A stretch of DNA of 64,000 nucleotides. It comes from Rosellinia necatrix. Lineage: Eukaryota > Ascomycota > Sordariomycetes > Xylariales > Xylariaceae. The translations under genes and the position numbers were made by a program. The stretch lies in the NCBI GenBank assembly GCA_021209875.1, contig JAGYVD010000001.1, positions 1,364,001-1,428,000 of the forward strand, read 5' to 3'. The notes under the pieces were generated by a model, which did not search any database, was not told the origin of the DNA, and was given only the letters and a program-made list of their open reading frames with translations. Below are positions 1-11,033 of this stretch, one piece after another (the first letter of the stretch is position 1; the number at the start of each line of letters is the position of its first letter).

Positions 1-969
1 GCTCGAGTAGCAGTGGGCGCTGTATAATAGGACGTAGTTCCCGTTGCCAATCTTGTATAGGGAAGGCGCCTCTACGACGCCGTTGTTGGACGCCCCCTCG
101 TTATCCAAGATCTGGCTCGGGCGGTCCAGGAGCGTGAGCGCGTTCCGCGCCATTCGCTGGATCATGATGGGGGTCGGCTTGTAAGCCCCTGATGGCGTGC
201 CGCCCTGGCAGGTGGTCGCCCCTCCGAGGTTGTTGCCGTCGACCTTCCACATGATCCAACGGTCGACGCCATCGTCGTAACCGGCGGCGTCAATAACGCC
301 ACCTCCGGCGTCGTTGCAGATTAACGGTGCGCCCTGAGGCGTGAAAGGTCCCAAAGCTGTAGCAGAGGTGGCAGCCCCGATGCAATGTGAGCCGCCATTT
401 TTACGAGCGGTATAATACACTACAAGCCAGTTAGTATCTGCCATCATGATCCAAAATTGTAGCCCCAAAGGAGCTCCTCTACTCCTGAAATGGACTAGAA
501 TAAGATCAAGATGGCTCCGACAGTTACTTACTGACATAAGTTCCCGCGTCCTAGATATTGAGTTAGTGTCTTCTACGTAGCATGTGACTCCAAACTTTCG
601 AAGACTTACGTTCTTTTGAACGTCGGGCGCCCATATACCTCGATCTGTCGGGTGCACCCAAGAACCAGGATTGGGTAGTGCGTCGTTGCCTGTAAGAGAC
701 CAGTGGGAAGTGTCTGGAGACGTCGCAACTGGTATACTCTTGCCGTTGGATGAGGTAGCATACGCCTTCCAAGAGCCATCTCCGTATATGATGGAGGGAT
801 CGGGGAAGTCTACTCCCATAAAAGGTCCGGATAAGCTTCGACCCCTAATGTCTGACATTCCAACCTTCGTTATGTTGGCCAGTCCAATGACGGGGAAATC
901 CTCGGCCTGGGGGATTGCGGGCAGGCTGGCGGCCAGCCGGGCACCCAACACGAGAAGCAGGCTCTTCAT
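1..969 (-). CDS. Secreted glycoside hydrolase family 43 enzyme (arabinanase-like), 3' end outside the window
   Basis: Likely cleaves arabinan or arabinoxylan side chains of plant cell wall outside the cell. Exons read on the minus strand: 969-610, 550-532 and 419-<1. Residues 1-21 form a signal peptide (MKSLLLVLGARLAASLPAIP). Family GH43 landmarks in order: FPDPSIIYGDGSWKAYAT (the Asp is the expected base), GIWAPDV, HCIGAATS, and VVEAPSL near the window edge, whose Glu is the expected acid. The direct genomic frame breaks after APDVQKN. Splicing GTAAGT..CTAG and GTAAGT..TTGTAG around a 19-nt exon restores DAGTYVMYYTARK, which matches the family. Exon phases agree (360 + 19 nt, then two bases). 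The C-terminus lies left of base 1, so length and subfamily are unknown; arabinanase versus xylosidase cannot be settled. Confidence 0.85.
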   Translation of the reverse strand, partial: MKSLLLVLGARLAASLPAIPQAEDFPVIGLANITKVGMSDIRGRSLSGPFMGVDFPDPSIIYGDGSWKAYATSSNGKSIPVATSPDTSHWSLTGNDALPNPGSWVHPTDRGIWAPDVQKNVSLRKFGVTCYVEDTNSISRTRELMSVSNCRSHLDLILVHFRSRGAPLGLQFWIMMADTNWLVVYYTARKNGGSHCIGAATSATALGPFTPQGAPLICNDAGGGVIDAAGYDDGVDRWIMWKVDGNNLGGATTCQGGTPSGAYKPTPIMIQRMARNALTLLDRPSQILDNEGASNNGVVEAPSLYKIGNGNYVLLYSAHCYSS

Positions 970-2469
970 GATGGAAAGTTAGGACAAGTAAGAAACGGCC
1001 TGTGTCTACACTCGTTTGACATATCATGAAATCGCGGCGGTCTTCAAGAACATATAGTCAGAGACATACAGACGATCATCACCGAGACCGGTACGTGCCC
1101 ACCTACGCCACGGCCAACTCCGGCCAAAGTGCCCGCCATGGCATCCCATGTGCCGGTGGAGGGGCCGGAGTTATCATCTGACCGAGGCTTGACGAATGCT
1201 CGGGTGCGAAAAGGAATGGCAGTGGAAGGGTTCTTACACTGCCTCCTTAATTAGATAGTTTCATGCGTGGCGAGGAAGCTGCAAAATGGTGTAGCGCCGG
1301 GCAAGGGATGCCATCCATCTAACCTATAGCAATTGATATCGTGGCATTGAAACCCCCCCAGACTGCTAGTATAGCGGCCGCTTGACCCCATGGCTCCGCT
1401 CTGACCAGCGTCGTATTTACGGTTGAAGTTATTGGGATGTCATTGGGCTGTATGAAGAGTTTAAAGCCAACGTTACATGGCGGTACCGAGGTAAACGGCC
1501 AATGGTGATGCTTTATTGACCTTTCTCCTGCCCAAACTGTCCCGGCTTATACGATTCGGCTAGCGTTATTGGTAGGAGCTTAGCATGAAATGGATGGTAC
1601 ATGGCCAGGTGGCTTGCATGTATAACAACCTAGTCATATTTGCGAGGATAATAAGGCTGGTGTAAGGGCATTCAACTTAAGGGCAGGTATTGTAGCTGTG
1701 TCAAAGAAGAACATGGGAGGCGGGCGGCTGAAGCCTTCGTCTAGTCCGTTAGGTCAGGCCTACTCTTGGCATTGGTCGAATGCGGCAATTCGGCACATAG
1801 CAGGAATGTAGTCTGTTGTTCGACTCGAACGACGCTGTCTTTGGGTTTGAAAAGGTTGTTTTCACCACTAGCGGATAACGCTGGCTTTACTCTTTACAAG
1901 CAAATTTATTTTTCGAAGGGCATTAGAACAAATATCGAGCCAAGCATGCAAAATTCTACACGCACGTGAACCCTTGCGTAGTGTAGCGCGTTGCTAAGAT
2001 CAGAACATGGACGTTGGCGTTGTGGGTGGGTGAATGTATCTCGCCTAAACAGGAAGCTCATTGTTGTCTTCTCGGCTTTACTTATCCCCCGTCAATGCCA
2101 CCATTCCACCATAATCCCATGATCCTTCCGAGTAACCCAGAAATGGTGTTATCATGAGAATGTGTGGTAGAATGTGCAGTAGAATGTGCAGTTATCTATA
2201 GCTGGTAGTCCCTTACAACCAAACATCAACCCACCTGGAGCGCAAACACCAATCCACCTGGAGCGCAAACATCAATCCACCTGGGGCACAAACACCAATC
2301 CACCTGGAGTGTTTCGTCCAAAACGGTTCATTGATATCTTAGGCTGGCTGGCATGGGGTTAGGGTGGCGGCGAGGTGAGGAGAAATGGTTCAAAATGTCT
2401 TTAAATTTTGGGCGGGCGCATAGTTCATGCCCCATGCGTCAAGGCGAAAATTGTTGTTTCATATCAAGC
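970..2469. other. Intergenic region between the GH43 gene and alg9
   Basis: Upstream of the GH43 gene and downstream of alg9. It holds the 23-nt tandem repeat listed separately. I see no convincing coding region here; the short open frames at 1766-1969 and 2353-2620 show no protein-like composition and partly overlap the alg9 3' end. Confidence 0.5.
2221..2312. repeat. Tandem repeat, four copies of a 23-nt unit
   Basis: Four consecutive 23-nt units beginning AAACAYCAAYCCACCTGG. The copies start at 2221, 2244, 2267 and 2290. They differ mostly by C/T and A/G transitions. There are no spacers between them. Confidence 0.9.
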
Positions 2470-4616
2470 CTATGCCTTTCGCCGAAGCAAGCAATGTCGT
2501 CCCCACCTCCTTCTATATTTCTCGGGCACCAAACTCGATTCCGGTATCCAAAGAACTCTCGACAAGAAATGCGTTTTGCTGGCGTCTAGGAACGGCTCGC
2601 ACTTGACAATGTCCCATTGATCGGTATCCGCGATGTAGTCTGGTTCATGGGATGGCAGAGGATCCGTATTCTCGGGATATTGTGTGTCCACAAGGAAGGA
2701 ACATTGTCTAATCTCAACATACTTTGCCATGTCTTCTTCGTTTCGATCGTTCAGCCCGCTGGTTGGCAACCAGGTTCCGCTGAAAAACCCAAATCCCGTG
2801 CGAGCCTCCGAAAACTCACCGGGCAACAACCCACGGAACTCTGATCGGACAAACTTGGCGTGCATGTCGCGTGGGAGGAAATACGAGCTAGTGAAGCGGT
2901 ACCATTCCTTACCAAAGCAGACATTGTCCCCACGGCCACCGATGCCCTTCTCCCCAATGACCCCGGCACCGAGAGGTTCATATATCTTAAGCGGAGCCGA
3001 GTACGCAGTATATATACCGACGATACGTGTAAGGCCCAGATCCAGGGAAACCAATAACCCAATGGTGACTATGAATAACTTGAGTCGCGCTGGGATTTTT
3101 CCAACTATGGTCTTTGGATCGGAGCTACCAAAAGCCGAAAGCACAATATGAAATGCCAGAGCTGCATTCAGGGCGAGAAAGGGGTATGCCGGATACATAA
3201 ATCTCTCCTCCTTGTGAGGCTGCAAAGTGAAGATGCCAAGCCACATATAAAATGGGGCGAGGAACACAATGGTTCGCAATCCGGATTGGAAGCTGTGTAG
3301 CCTTGTGGTGAATGCCTTCTGTAGTAGAAACAAGGGAAGCGAGAGCAATGCAAGAATAAACCAAATGTTGAAGTTGATGGCTAGATTGCGGAAGTAAAAG
3401 GTCCAAGGTTCGGTCCCGTAGAGATCGGGGCCGCCGGTGGAAGAGAATATGTTGTACCAGACGATATTCCATGAGACAATCTCGAATTTATGATAAAAAA
3501 AGGCATTGATAGTTGCGTCGCCAAGCTAGATGATGTGAGAGACCGGCAGCGTCGGGGCGGATAAGCGCACTTACGATGAGTAAAAGCCCTGCAATGATGC
3601 CACGGCCCACACGTAGCATAGTCTCCCAGAAGCGCTCACGATCGCTCATCACAGCAAACAAGGCCTCCTCAAGCAAGAATGGCGCGCAGAGAGCTGAAGC
3701 AAATGGCCACCCCAGAACACCACCGACTGCAAACCACCAAATCCCCCAGGATGTCTTGAGGCCCCCCCTCCAATTCATGAAGGCCGCCGCGCCTAGAAAG
3801 GACATGTACATGGCAAAGCTGGACGGCAGATAAGCGGCGCTGGCGTGAAAGTTGCCGGGAGACGTGACCAAGGCCATGAGGAAGAAGAGTCCGATTCTGG
3901 GGTTTAGGGTAAAGCTGATAACACGGTACAGGAGCACCTGGCAAAAGGCACAGAGAAAAGCCAGGGCATATCGGACGAAGTAGAACTCGGCAACCTGGAG
4001 CAAAGCCATCAGCATTCGCAGTCCTACAAGCACAGCCCTACAAGCACAGCATGGGATACCGAGTTACCTTGGTAGGCCGAGGTAGTAATCGACGGAAGCT
4101 GCCCACTACGGCATGAAGAGCTACGTAGAACCAACTTCGGATGGCGTGGTCCGGGGAGTATTCCCAGGTCTGGAGGCCGTAGCCATGGGAGAGGTAATGC
4201 GTGGGCTCCCAGTAATTGAAGGTCTCGTCACAGTCTTGTATGGGCGCAAAGAGTGCAGCGACGAGGTTCGCCCCGAGGAATATATAGAAGGCCGTGATGG
4301 GCTGGATCGCGAAGGGCGAGGCTTTTCTGCATCGACGATGGGCATCAGCGGGACCGCGCATTCGACATACATACGTTCTCGAGTAACGTGGTGAGGGAGG
4401 GAAGCGAGGGAAGGGGTGAGTGAGGGAGGGAGTGAGTGAGGGAGGGAGTGAGTGAGGGAGGGAGTGAGTGAGGGAGGGAAGGGGTGGGTGAGGGAGTGAG
4501 TGAGTGATTGAGTGAGCGATTGAGTGAATGCATTCGCCAGCTACATACTTCTTCTTTGCATGATGGGCATCCGGGTGGACGAAGCCCTCTCGCGGCCGAG
4601 TTGCTTCTTGCGACAT
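2470..4616 (-). CDS. alg9: Dolichyl-phosphate-mannose alpha-1,2-mannosyltransferase ALG9
   Basis: GT22-family ER membrane enzyme that adds alpha-1,2-mannoses to the lumenal lipid-linked oligosaccharide for N-glycosylation. Exons: 4616-4549, 4326-4068, 3994-3575, 3525-2470, giving 600 aa, normal for fungal Alg9. Diagnostic motifs are QDCDETFNYWEPTHYL (residues about 53-68, with the family's lumenal acidic residues), YGLQTWEYSP, and HKEERFMYPAYP (about 353-364). Multiple hydrophobic segments lie between them. The ATG at 4616 is used because the open frame further upstream begins only with GTG. Intron 1 carries a G/A-rich tandem repeat. Intron 2 (4067-3995) contains two decoy TTGTAG acceptors, and only the acceptor at 3995 keeps frame (PTK joined to VAEFYFVRY). 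Expected to be essential or near-essential housekeeping. Confidence 0.95.
4385..4535. repeat. GTGAGTGAGGGAGGGA minisatellite inside alg9 intron 1
   Basis: Imperfect copies of GTGAGTGAGGGAGGGA, degrading into GAGTGATT-type units, fill most of the 222-nt first intron of alg9. On the transcribed strand it is a pyrimidine-rich CTCCCTCACTCA tract. Runs of GGG could allow G-quadruplex formation on the other strand. Confidence 0.9.
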
Positions 4617-5833
4617 GATCACGGAGGGGACAGGCGGCACGGCGGACGGATGTGCGGCGCTTGTGGTGTTCTTTGATGTGCGGGCATGGGGGTTGAGACC
4701 GAGACGAGGTGTAAAAAAAAAAAAAATTCAACCTTCCCACTCAGCGTGGTATAATTATCGTGTCCAGCGAAAAGTAGGGTAGAGGGGCCAATTGAAAATG
4801 ACGTTTATTTGTTCTCTACGCTCAGTATTCAGCTCAACACGACATGGGACCCACAAATCTCGAGGTGTTCGCCAGCCTAGCAATATTAGCACAGGCATTC
4901 CAAACGCCCCCACTACTTATCTCGGGAAGGACCGCCAATGGCATACTGATTCTATCCAGAAAAGGTCGCCTGCATCAATTATTGGCCAGTAATTGCTTAT
5001 TTCTTCCTGTCGCACTATAAGTGAATACTGTACAAGTACAGGGCCTAGGTATGTAGGTGGGTAGATACATAAGGGTAAGAGCATCCTATCAGTTGCCCGC
5101 CTACCAGTCCACTCCAAGTAACTACCGAGGGACTGCACCTACCCAAACCGTGGAGAATTGACAAAATATGTAGGTATACATCGATTATTTCTACAGTAGG
5201 CGAGATACAAAACGAACACAGGCTTTTCACATATCCCCCAGTCTTGCTCTCTTCATCTTGACAATAAACAACGGGGCACTCAGGCAGTAATGTTTGTTAG
5301 TGATGGGAAAGTACCTACCTAGTAGCCTAGGTAGTGCCTAGGGAGGTAGTAGGTACTTACATAAATAAGTAGGTAGTATTGAAGTACTACCTACGAAGTA
5401 CCTAATGGAGAGAAAGCTGTATCGATAAGCTACCTAGGTATTTTGTTGGGTTCGCTCTTTGTCTCCAGTTTAATTTTCTCGAAGACAATCTTATCGGCTT
5501 CATTTGGTCTCAAAAGTAATGGTATTTGAATGCTACCTACATCCCTAATTGATACCTACTCACCTACACAAGGTCAGGAAGCGTTAGGCGCACGGGCGGC
5601 AATAACTTCATCGATTCAATGGTCGCGCATTGAAGTCTGGTTAACCTCGACAATTTGAGCCGTCCACACCCCGAATCAACCTGCAAGTTACATGTTGACG
5701 TGGTTGTCTGATGAAGGTGATCGAGCCTTCGATCTGCAATCTACAATCAAAAAGATTCACAACCACACATCACAGTGTCTGCATTCAGCCGAGTCATCGT
5801 TAAAACTGCCCCACATCATTCCTCTATACCATC
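4617..5833. promoter_or_regulatory. Divergent intergenic region of alg9 and naf1, rich in TACCTAGGTA-type motifs
   Basis: This region separates the divergently transcribed alg9 and naf1 genes, so both promoters should lie here. Bases 5045-5440 are packed with GTAGGTA, TACCTACC and CCTAGGTAG units in both orientations, the densest cluster of this dispersed motif in the window. A poly-A tract lies at about 4712-4726. No coding region is seen. Confidence 0.5.
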
Positions 5834-7636
5834 ATGTCTGGTCTTCAGATCCCCGGGCTTAGCACGCTGCAGCCCACGGCAGAGAGCGGCAATGCTCAAC
5901 CCGCTGCGGTAACCAATGGCCAGGCAACTACAAAGGAGCTCCAGGCCATGACAATCGATAGTGCCAATCCACCACAAGATACGGATCTTGAAGCCCCAGG
6001 AGACGAGATGGTGGTTGACCATCCACCAAGCCCACCGTCACTCACGTCAGGATTGGAGGCTCTCCTCGGTGGCTTAGAGCCTTTACCGGGCTCTGCACCG
6101 GCCTCATCGAATTCGACCAGCGGAGCCGCTGGTATTCAGTCGGCATCAGATAATGTCATTATGTCGGAGCCTAACAACGTAGTTCAAGATGGCGAATCCT
6201 TAGGAGACAACAACGGCGCCGTGGAAGGGGAACACCCAGAGTGGGAGGTAGATTCATCCCCTTACGAGTCATCGTCTGACTCTAGTAGTTCTGATGACTC
6301 AGATGACGATTCCGATGACGAGAAGGATTACAAAGTTCTTGGGCCTGAGGAGACCGCTCGCATACTAATGGAAATGGATGGCGGATCCGATGACGAAGGG
6401 GACGGAAAAGGGAAAGGGGGCGGTTCTGGTCTGGTAAGAACCAAAAACGAACTCCCCGAGGCGATAATCCCACGACCCGAGGTAGATATTGGGCCTGAAA
6501 TGGAAATAACTGAACTTGGTGTAATCGAACACTTTGTCGATAACCTTGCCGTCATCAAGGCAAACACAACTGGCGAGTATCAAGTATTGGATACAGGATC
6601 TGTTCTCTGCCTTGAAGATCGAACTGTGATAGCCGCCTTAGCAGATGTCATCGCGGCCGTGCGAGAGCCTCGCTATACTGCAGGATTTACAAACGAGGAA
6701 GAGATCAAGTCGTTTGGATTAGAACCTGGGACCAAAATATTTTACCCGCCAGCACTCGCGAATCTTGGACTAACACAAGTACTAAAGACCAACAAGGGCA
6801 CGGATGCGAGCAACTGGCACGATGAGGAAGTGGCCGAAGACGAGATAGAATTTTCGGACGACGAAAAGGAGGCGGAGTACAAGCGGCAACTGAAGGCCAA
6901 AAAGCGGGGAGCCCGTGGTGGCCGGGACGGTGCAGCAGGTCGGGGTGGGCGCAACGATGCCAATCCGACGGGCGCATCTGCTGCCTCCAATGGCTTGAAA
7001 TATGACGATGGTGACGATGACGATGGACCTTATCGTCCGTTAGCACGACCGTCAGGATTTGGGCAAAACCAACTCCCCAATGGAGGCAACGAAGTCCCGG
7101 CTAACTCGTCGGGCTACGGCGGCATATCTCGGGGAAACCGGGCGGACTTTCGAGGCAGAGGAGGTCGGGGCCGCGCTGGGCGTGGAAGCCGGGGTAGTAA
7201 CCCACGCGGTGGACATTCCCTACCACCAAGACCTCAAGGTCAAAGTGGCCAAGGAGGCCAAGGGACACAGGGTTTTCAGCAACCACCCGCACAACAATAC
7301 AGCTTACCCGCTGGACTTCCTATGTCTGCGACCAATCCATCTTACCCAGCTTTCCCTCTACCTCCCCAGTCAAACAGCCAACAGCAGCATCAAACACCTA
7401 ACCAACAATTCCCGTTCATCTGGCCGCAGAATAATCAGGGGGGGTTTTATCCTCCCCCTCCGCCCCAATTCACCAGTCAGTCAGGGTCAAATGGGATGTA
7501 TTTTGGCCCAAGTGATTTATTGGCAGCCCTGCAGAATCATGCCCGGAACCAACAAAATCAGCAACAAAACAATCAGTGGACTGGACAACAAGGCCAGCAT
7601 AATAACCAATGGCCCGGAGAGGGTGGGCATGGCTAG
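5834..7636 (+). CDS. naf1: H/ACA snoRNP assembly factor NAF1
   Basis: Nuclear assembly factor that holds the Cbf5 pseudouridine synthase module before Gar1 replaces it in mature H/ACA snoRNPs. Single exon of 600 aa with no intron needed. The Gar1/Naf1 beta-barrel domain spans about residues 205-315, with features such as ELGVIEHFVDNLAVIKANT, SVLCLEDRTVIAALADV and GTKIFYPP. It is preceded by an acidic Ser/Asp-rich stretch (about 128-170). It is followed by a basic RGG-like region and a Gln/Pro/Asn-rich tail, an architecture typical of fungal Naf1. The start ATG at 5834 has an ACCATCATG context and no earlier in-frame ATG. The flank upstream carries the dispersed TACCTAGGTA motif cluster. Confidence 0.95.
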   Translation: MSGLQIPGLSTLQPTAESGNAQPAAVTNGQATTKELQAMTIDSANPPQDTDLEAPGDEMVVDHPPSPPSLTSGLEALLGGLEPLPGSAPASSNSTSGAAGIQSASDNVIMSEPNNVVQDGESLGDNNGAVEGEHPEWEVDSSPYESSSDSSSSDDSDDDSDDEKDYKVLGPEETARILMEMDGGSDDEGDGKGKGGGSGLVRTKNELPEAIIPRPEVDIGPEMEITELGVIEHFVDNLAVIKANTTGEYQVLDTGSVLCLEDRTVIAALADVIAAVREPRYTAGFTNEEEIKSFGLEPGTKIFYPPALANLGLTQVLKTNKGTDASNWHDEEVAEDEIEFSDDEKEAEYKRQLKAKKRGARGGRDGAAGRGGRNDANPTGASAASNGLKYDDGDDDDGPYRPLARPSGFGQNQLPNGGNEVPANSSGYGGISRGNRADFRGRGGRGRAGRGSRGSNPRGGHSLPPRPQGQSGQGGQGTQGFQQPPAQQYSLPAGLPMSATNPSYPAFPLPPQSNSQQQHQTPNQQFPFIWPQNNQGGFYPPPPPQFTSQSGSNGMYFGPSDLLAALQNHARNQQNQQQNNQWTGQQGQHNNQWPGEGGHG

Positions 7637-10600
7637 GATCTGGGCCTAACAGTCAATAACTTGATAATATTAAAATGTCAGGAATATGGACATCAATGAT
7701 GACTGGGATATAATAGCTACGCGTTGACATTTACGGGGACTAAGCTAGGGCAAACGGTGGCATCCCTGGCTCCTTGTCAACTTCCGGCCAACATGGGTAT
7801 AATTGACCTATTTGCTACCTATTAGGCAGTAATTGTAAATAATAATGAATTGAATGCCCATTTGTTCCTCAGGAGCAGGGTTATATCGTGCGTGTTTGGA
7901 ATCGGCGACTAGTTATGTTGTGCTCTGGTATGAGGGTGTCAGTTGAATAAACCTAACTGCCTCTTTCTCGTATGAATCGTTTGCCTGGCTAAACTCTCTA
8001 GCGATACGATTCTAACTCGTGTGCTTATCTAGAAAACAGTAACTAATAGTTAATTGACAAGTTTTTCACTTGCTGCTCCTACCGACAAGGATTTTAGCAT
8101 CTACGGTTCCGCTTATTAGAGGGTATACAGCTGTTTACCCCCCATGTGATAAACCATGTTCTCAGGTTTAGAATGATGTCATTAACTCACCTTGACCTTT
8201 AATCCAACTACGTATACTGCAAAAACCGCCTGCGTGCTGCGAGACGAGATCGATAAGATGAGGATCGCCAACCGCGCTATCTACATATGGGTAATGAGTC
8301 TGGCATGAAATATAGTTATCCCTACGTGCTCTTTCGCATTGCCCGTTAATTGTTTAGAGATGGCAGAGTTCGTCTCCGGGACCAAAATCTCCATGCACGA
8401 CACATACCATGGTAAGAACTACCACTTTTGTCCTTCTACTGGCTCAGCCGTTGAACGCGAAAGATAAGTGCACGTAGTATGTAAACAAATGGTCCGGTTG
8501 TCCTATTATATTTATAAGTTGTTCTTTTAGGTTAGGCGCATCGGTATCAGACTCCACTTGCTAGCCAGAAACGTATGAAGCACCGTGAATCCCCCGCAAG
8601 CACCCATGCTTTTTATCTAGACTGCAATATTTTATGTACTGGGTAAATACTTGCGCCGCGAATCGTCGATAACAAGATATATACGCACACATACATGTAG
8701 TTACAGCCTACGCGTTCTGGCTAGTTAATTATACGATAGACATGCCCGTAGTTGAACATGGGGTCAGGAATTGGTCCTTTTATCTAGACCATAGCCACAG
8801 CTGCTACTATGTATATAGATTAGCGCCATCCGTTTTGTGTGTTTCACTAAAGGAGCTGGGGGAAAAGTTAGGATGAACACCTGAACGCGGCCAACAGCGA
8901 AATGAAATGTTCCCCTGCGATAGTCAACTTGGTAGTTCATCAAAGAATAGCTAGTACAAAGGGACGTCATATTAGTCCCTTCCGTGACGCCAACCCTGGC
9001 CCAGTAATCTCACAGATTACTATGGATTCAAGGCTTAATCAACCACGTTGCCGTGGCTCTTACTCCTACACGTGTACAAGTACGCATCTTAGTGATCTGC
9101 GCCGTTGTACGATTATGAAGATCTTCCGAGGATGGTGCCTGTAAGTTGCATCGAGCGCATTGAAGCGAGCCCACTTATATACGTAGCTGCCTATATAGAA
9201 TTCATATATAAACACCAGCTTTGGTCCATTTTCCAAAATGCCCAGCGCTGTCGAAATTGCTGGGTCATCGGTAAGCGTCTGTCGCACGTACGGAGCACTA
9301 TGTAGGCTACACACACCCTAGCCCGAGGACGCAATGGTCCCAATCGTCGCAAAAACATGAACAGACCAGGGCCAGTGAACAAGGCCATTCCGTCACCAGA
9401 TGCGTGGAAAAGGGGTCGCTTTCTAGGCCCGCCTTCTAATTCGCCAGGGTATCCGGGACCCCTGCTCGACGAATTTCGCGGGGTCCACATAAGCAGCTTG
9501 TCTTGCGAATCAGACTAGGCTGGTACCTGAAGGCGGGGTTACTCGTACCTGACTAGGGCGGCGCACAGTAGCACCGAGCGGAGCTCATCCTCTAGCCGCA
9601 TATCAAAACAGAAATAGTGTGCACACCCGTCCACGCCCACTAGTCCGAGCATCTCCCTCGTTCTGTTCCGCTCGATCGCTGAGCTGAGCGTGAAATAGTC
9701 GCGCATTGACAGCGGCTTCTCTTGTAGCGTAGAATGGCGATGAAGCTATCTTCAGCGGGGTGGGGACAACTGTGGAAGACCATCGTATTGCTACCGTAAT
9801 TGCATACTTAGTAGTGATTGAAGGTTGGGTTATTGTTCTACGGATCAGGCAAGTGCACTAGGGTACATAGATGAGTGTAGGTAGTAAAGTAGGCACTGAC
9901 TTGCAAACGGTTTGAACAGACAAACGGTGATGGGTGTCTCGGATCTCCTGCAGCGTTATATTGACGAACCAGCGGTAGACAGCAAAACACCGCCAAAACA
10001 CTGAGTAGGCGCGAGGGGAAGCAATGAGAAAAAAAAAAAAGATTAATAAAATTCTCTAGACCTCGAAAGGCCAATAGGCGACTCGAGTGTAAGTTGGAAT
10101 AGTAAAACCGTCACATCGAACAATTTGTGATGGCGATGATCGCCCGCTTAAAATTTATTTATGCAACATTATCCAGCTACTACGGCACATATTTCATACA
10201 GTGGCCCACTCGAATCGGTCAATGGTCTCGACCTAAATGCCACAGTACAGTGGTATGTGAGAGCATGTCTGGGTCAGTACAGTCCAGATTAGGTATTCTC
10301 TTGGTGGGTAAGTAGAGGTAGCTACTTATACAGAGACGATTGTGCCATGTCCGTTCCTGGTCAAGCCGCCAATCCCTTCGGTCCCCGCTAGCCAGTAGCC
10401 CCGGCCAATCAGCTAACACGGATCAGCTAACATCACAGGCTACGCTCAGCGCCCGCCTCCCTCCTGCCCTCCTGCCAGCCCAGGACTGGACTGGCCTGGC
10501 TTTCTTCCCTCTCTCCCTCCTCCCCTCCGGCCTCTTCCCTCTGCACGTCGCCTCCCACAGCGTCTCTCCCTCTTTCTCTCCCCTTCGTCACTCACGCGAG

Positions 10601-11033
10601 TGTTGGGCTTCTCCTTCGTTCGGATCCTTCTGCAGTTCCATTCGCTCTTTTTATTGTTTTTCGAACACACGCAACCCGACTGTACACCACTCCCCAGAGG
10701 ATCCATACTCTCCTTTTCGGTTCCCGACGACCAATTAGTACACGGCCTGCCCACGAGTCCCTTGTTATCGCTTGACGCCTTCCATTCACCCACGACAACA
10801 CGCGGATAGACGCTCATTTCGGCGCCTTTGTCTTCGCACGATACCCAATCGCCACCACCGCCGTTCGTTTCGAGGAGGACATCGCTCACTAACCTGTCGC
10901 CTTTTCCTGCGAGGAGGATTACATGCATCGATATATGCGTTGACAAGATATCGCAGTCTAACGGAAAACACGCGCCCGCGCTGGGAACTATATTATTGTC
11001 CAACCGTGCCTAGGCCACACAGACTTCGCCAAA
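7637..11033. other. Long intergenic region, with CT-rich promoter/5' leader of the SH3 gene at its right end
   Basis: I find no supported gene between naf1 and the SH3-domain gene. A short exon-like stretch at about 8359 (ATG then a GTAAGA donor) cannot be extended. From about 10440 to 10620 the plus strand is strongly pyrimidine-rich (CTCCCTCCT-type tracts), typical of promoters or 5' leaders of strongly expressed fungal genes. Several short upstream open frames lie between it and the ATG at 11034. Confidence 0.45.

Noticed and set aside
2221..2312. CRISPR-like repeat array
   Set aside because: The 23-nt units are directly adjacent with no spacers, and the genome is eukaryotic.
4617..4640. 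Longer alg9 N-terminus from 4640
   Set aside because: That position is GTG, not ATG; the first ATG is at 4616.
8359..8460. Exon-like ATG..GTAAGA stretch
   Set aside because: No acceptor or further exon with protein-like sequence could be joined.
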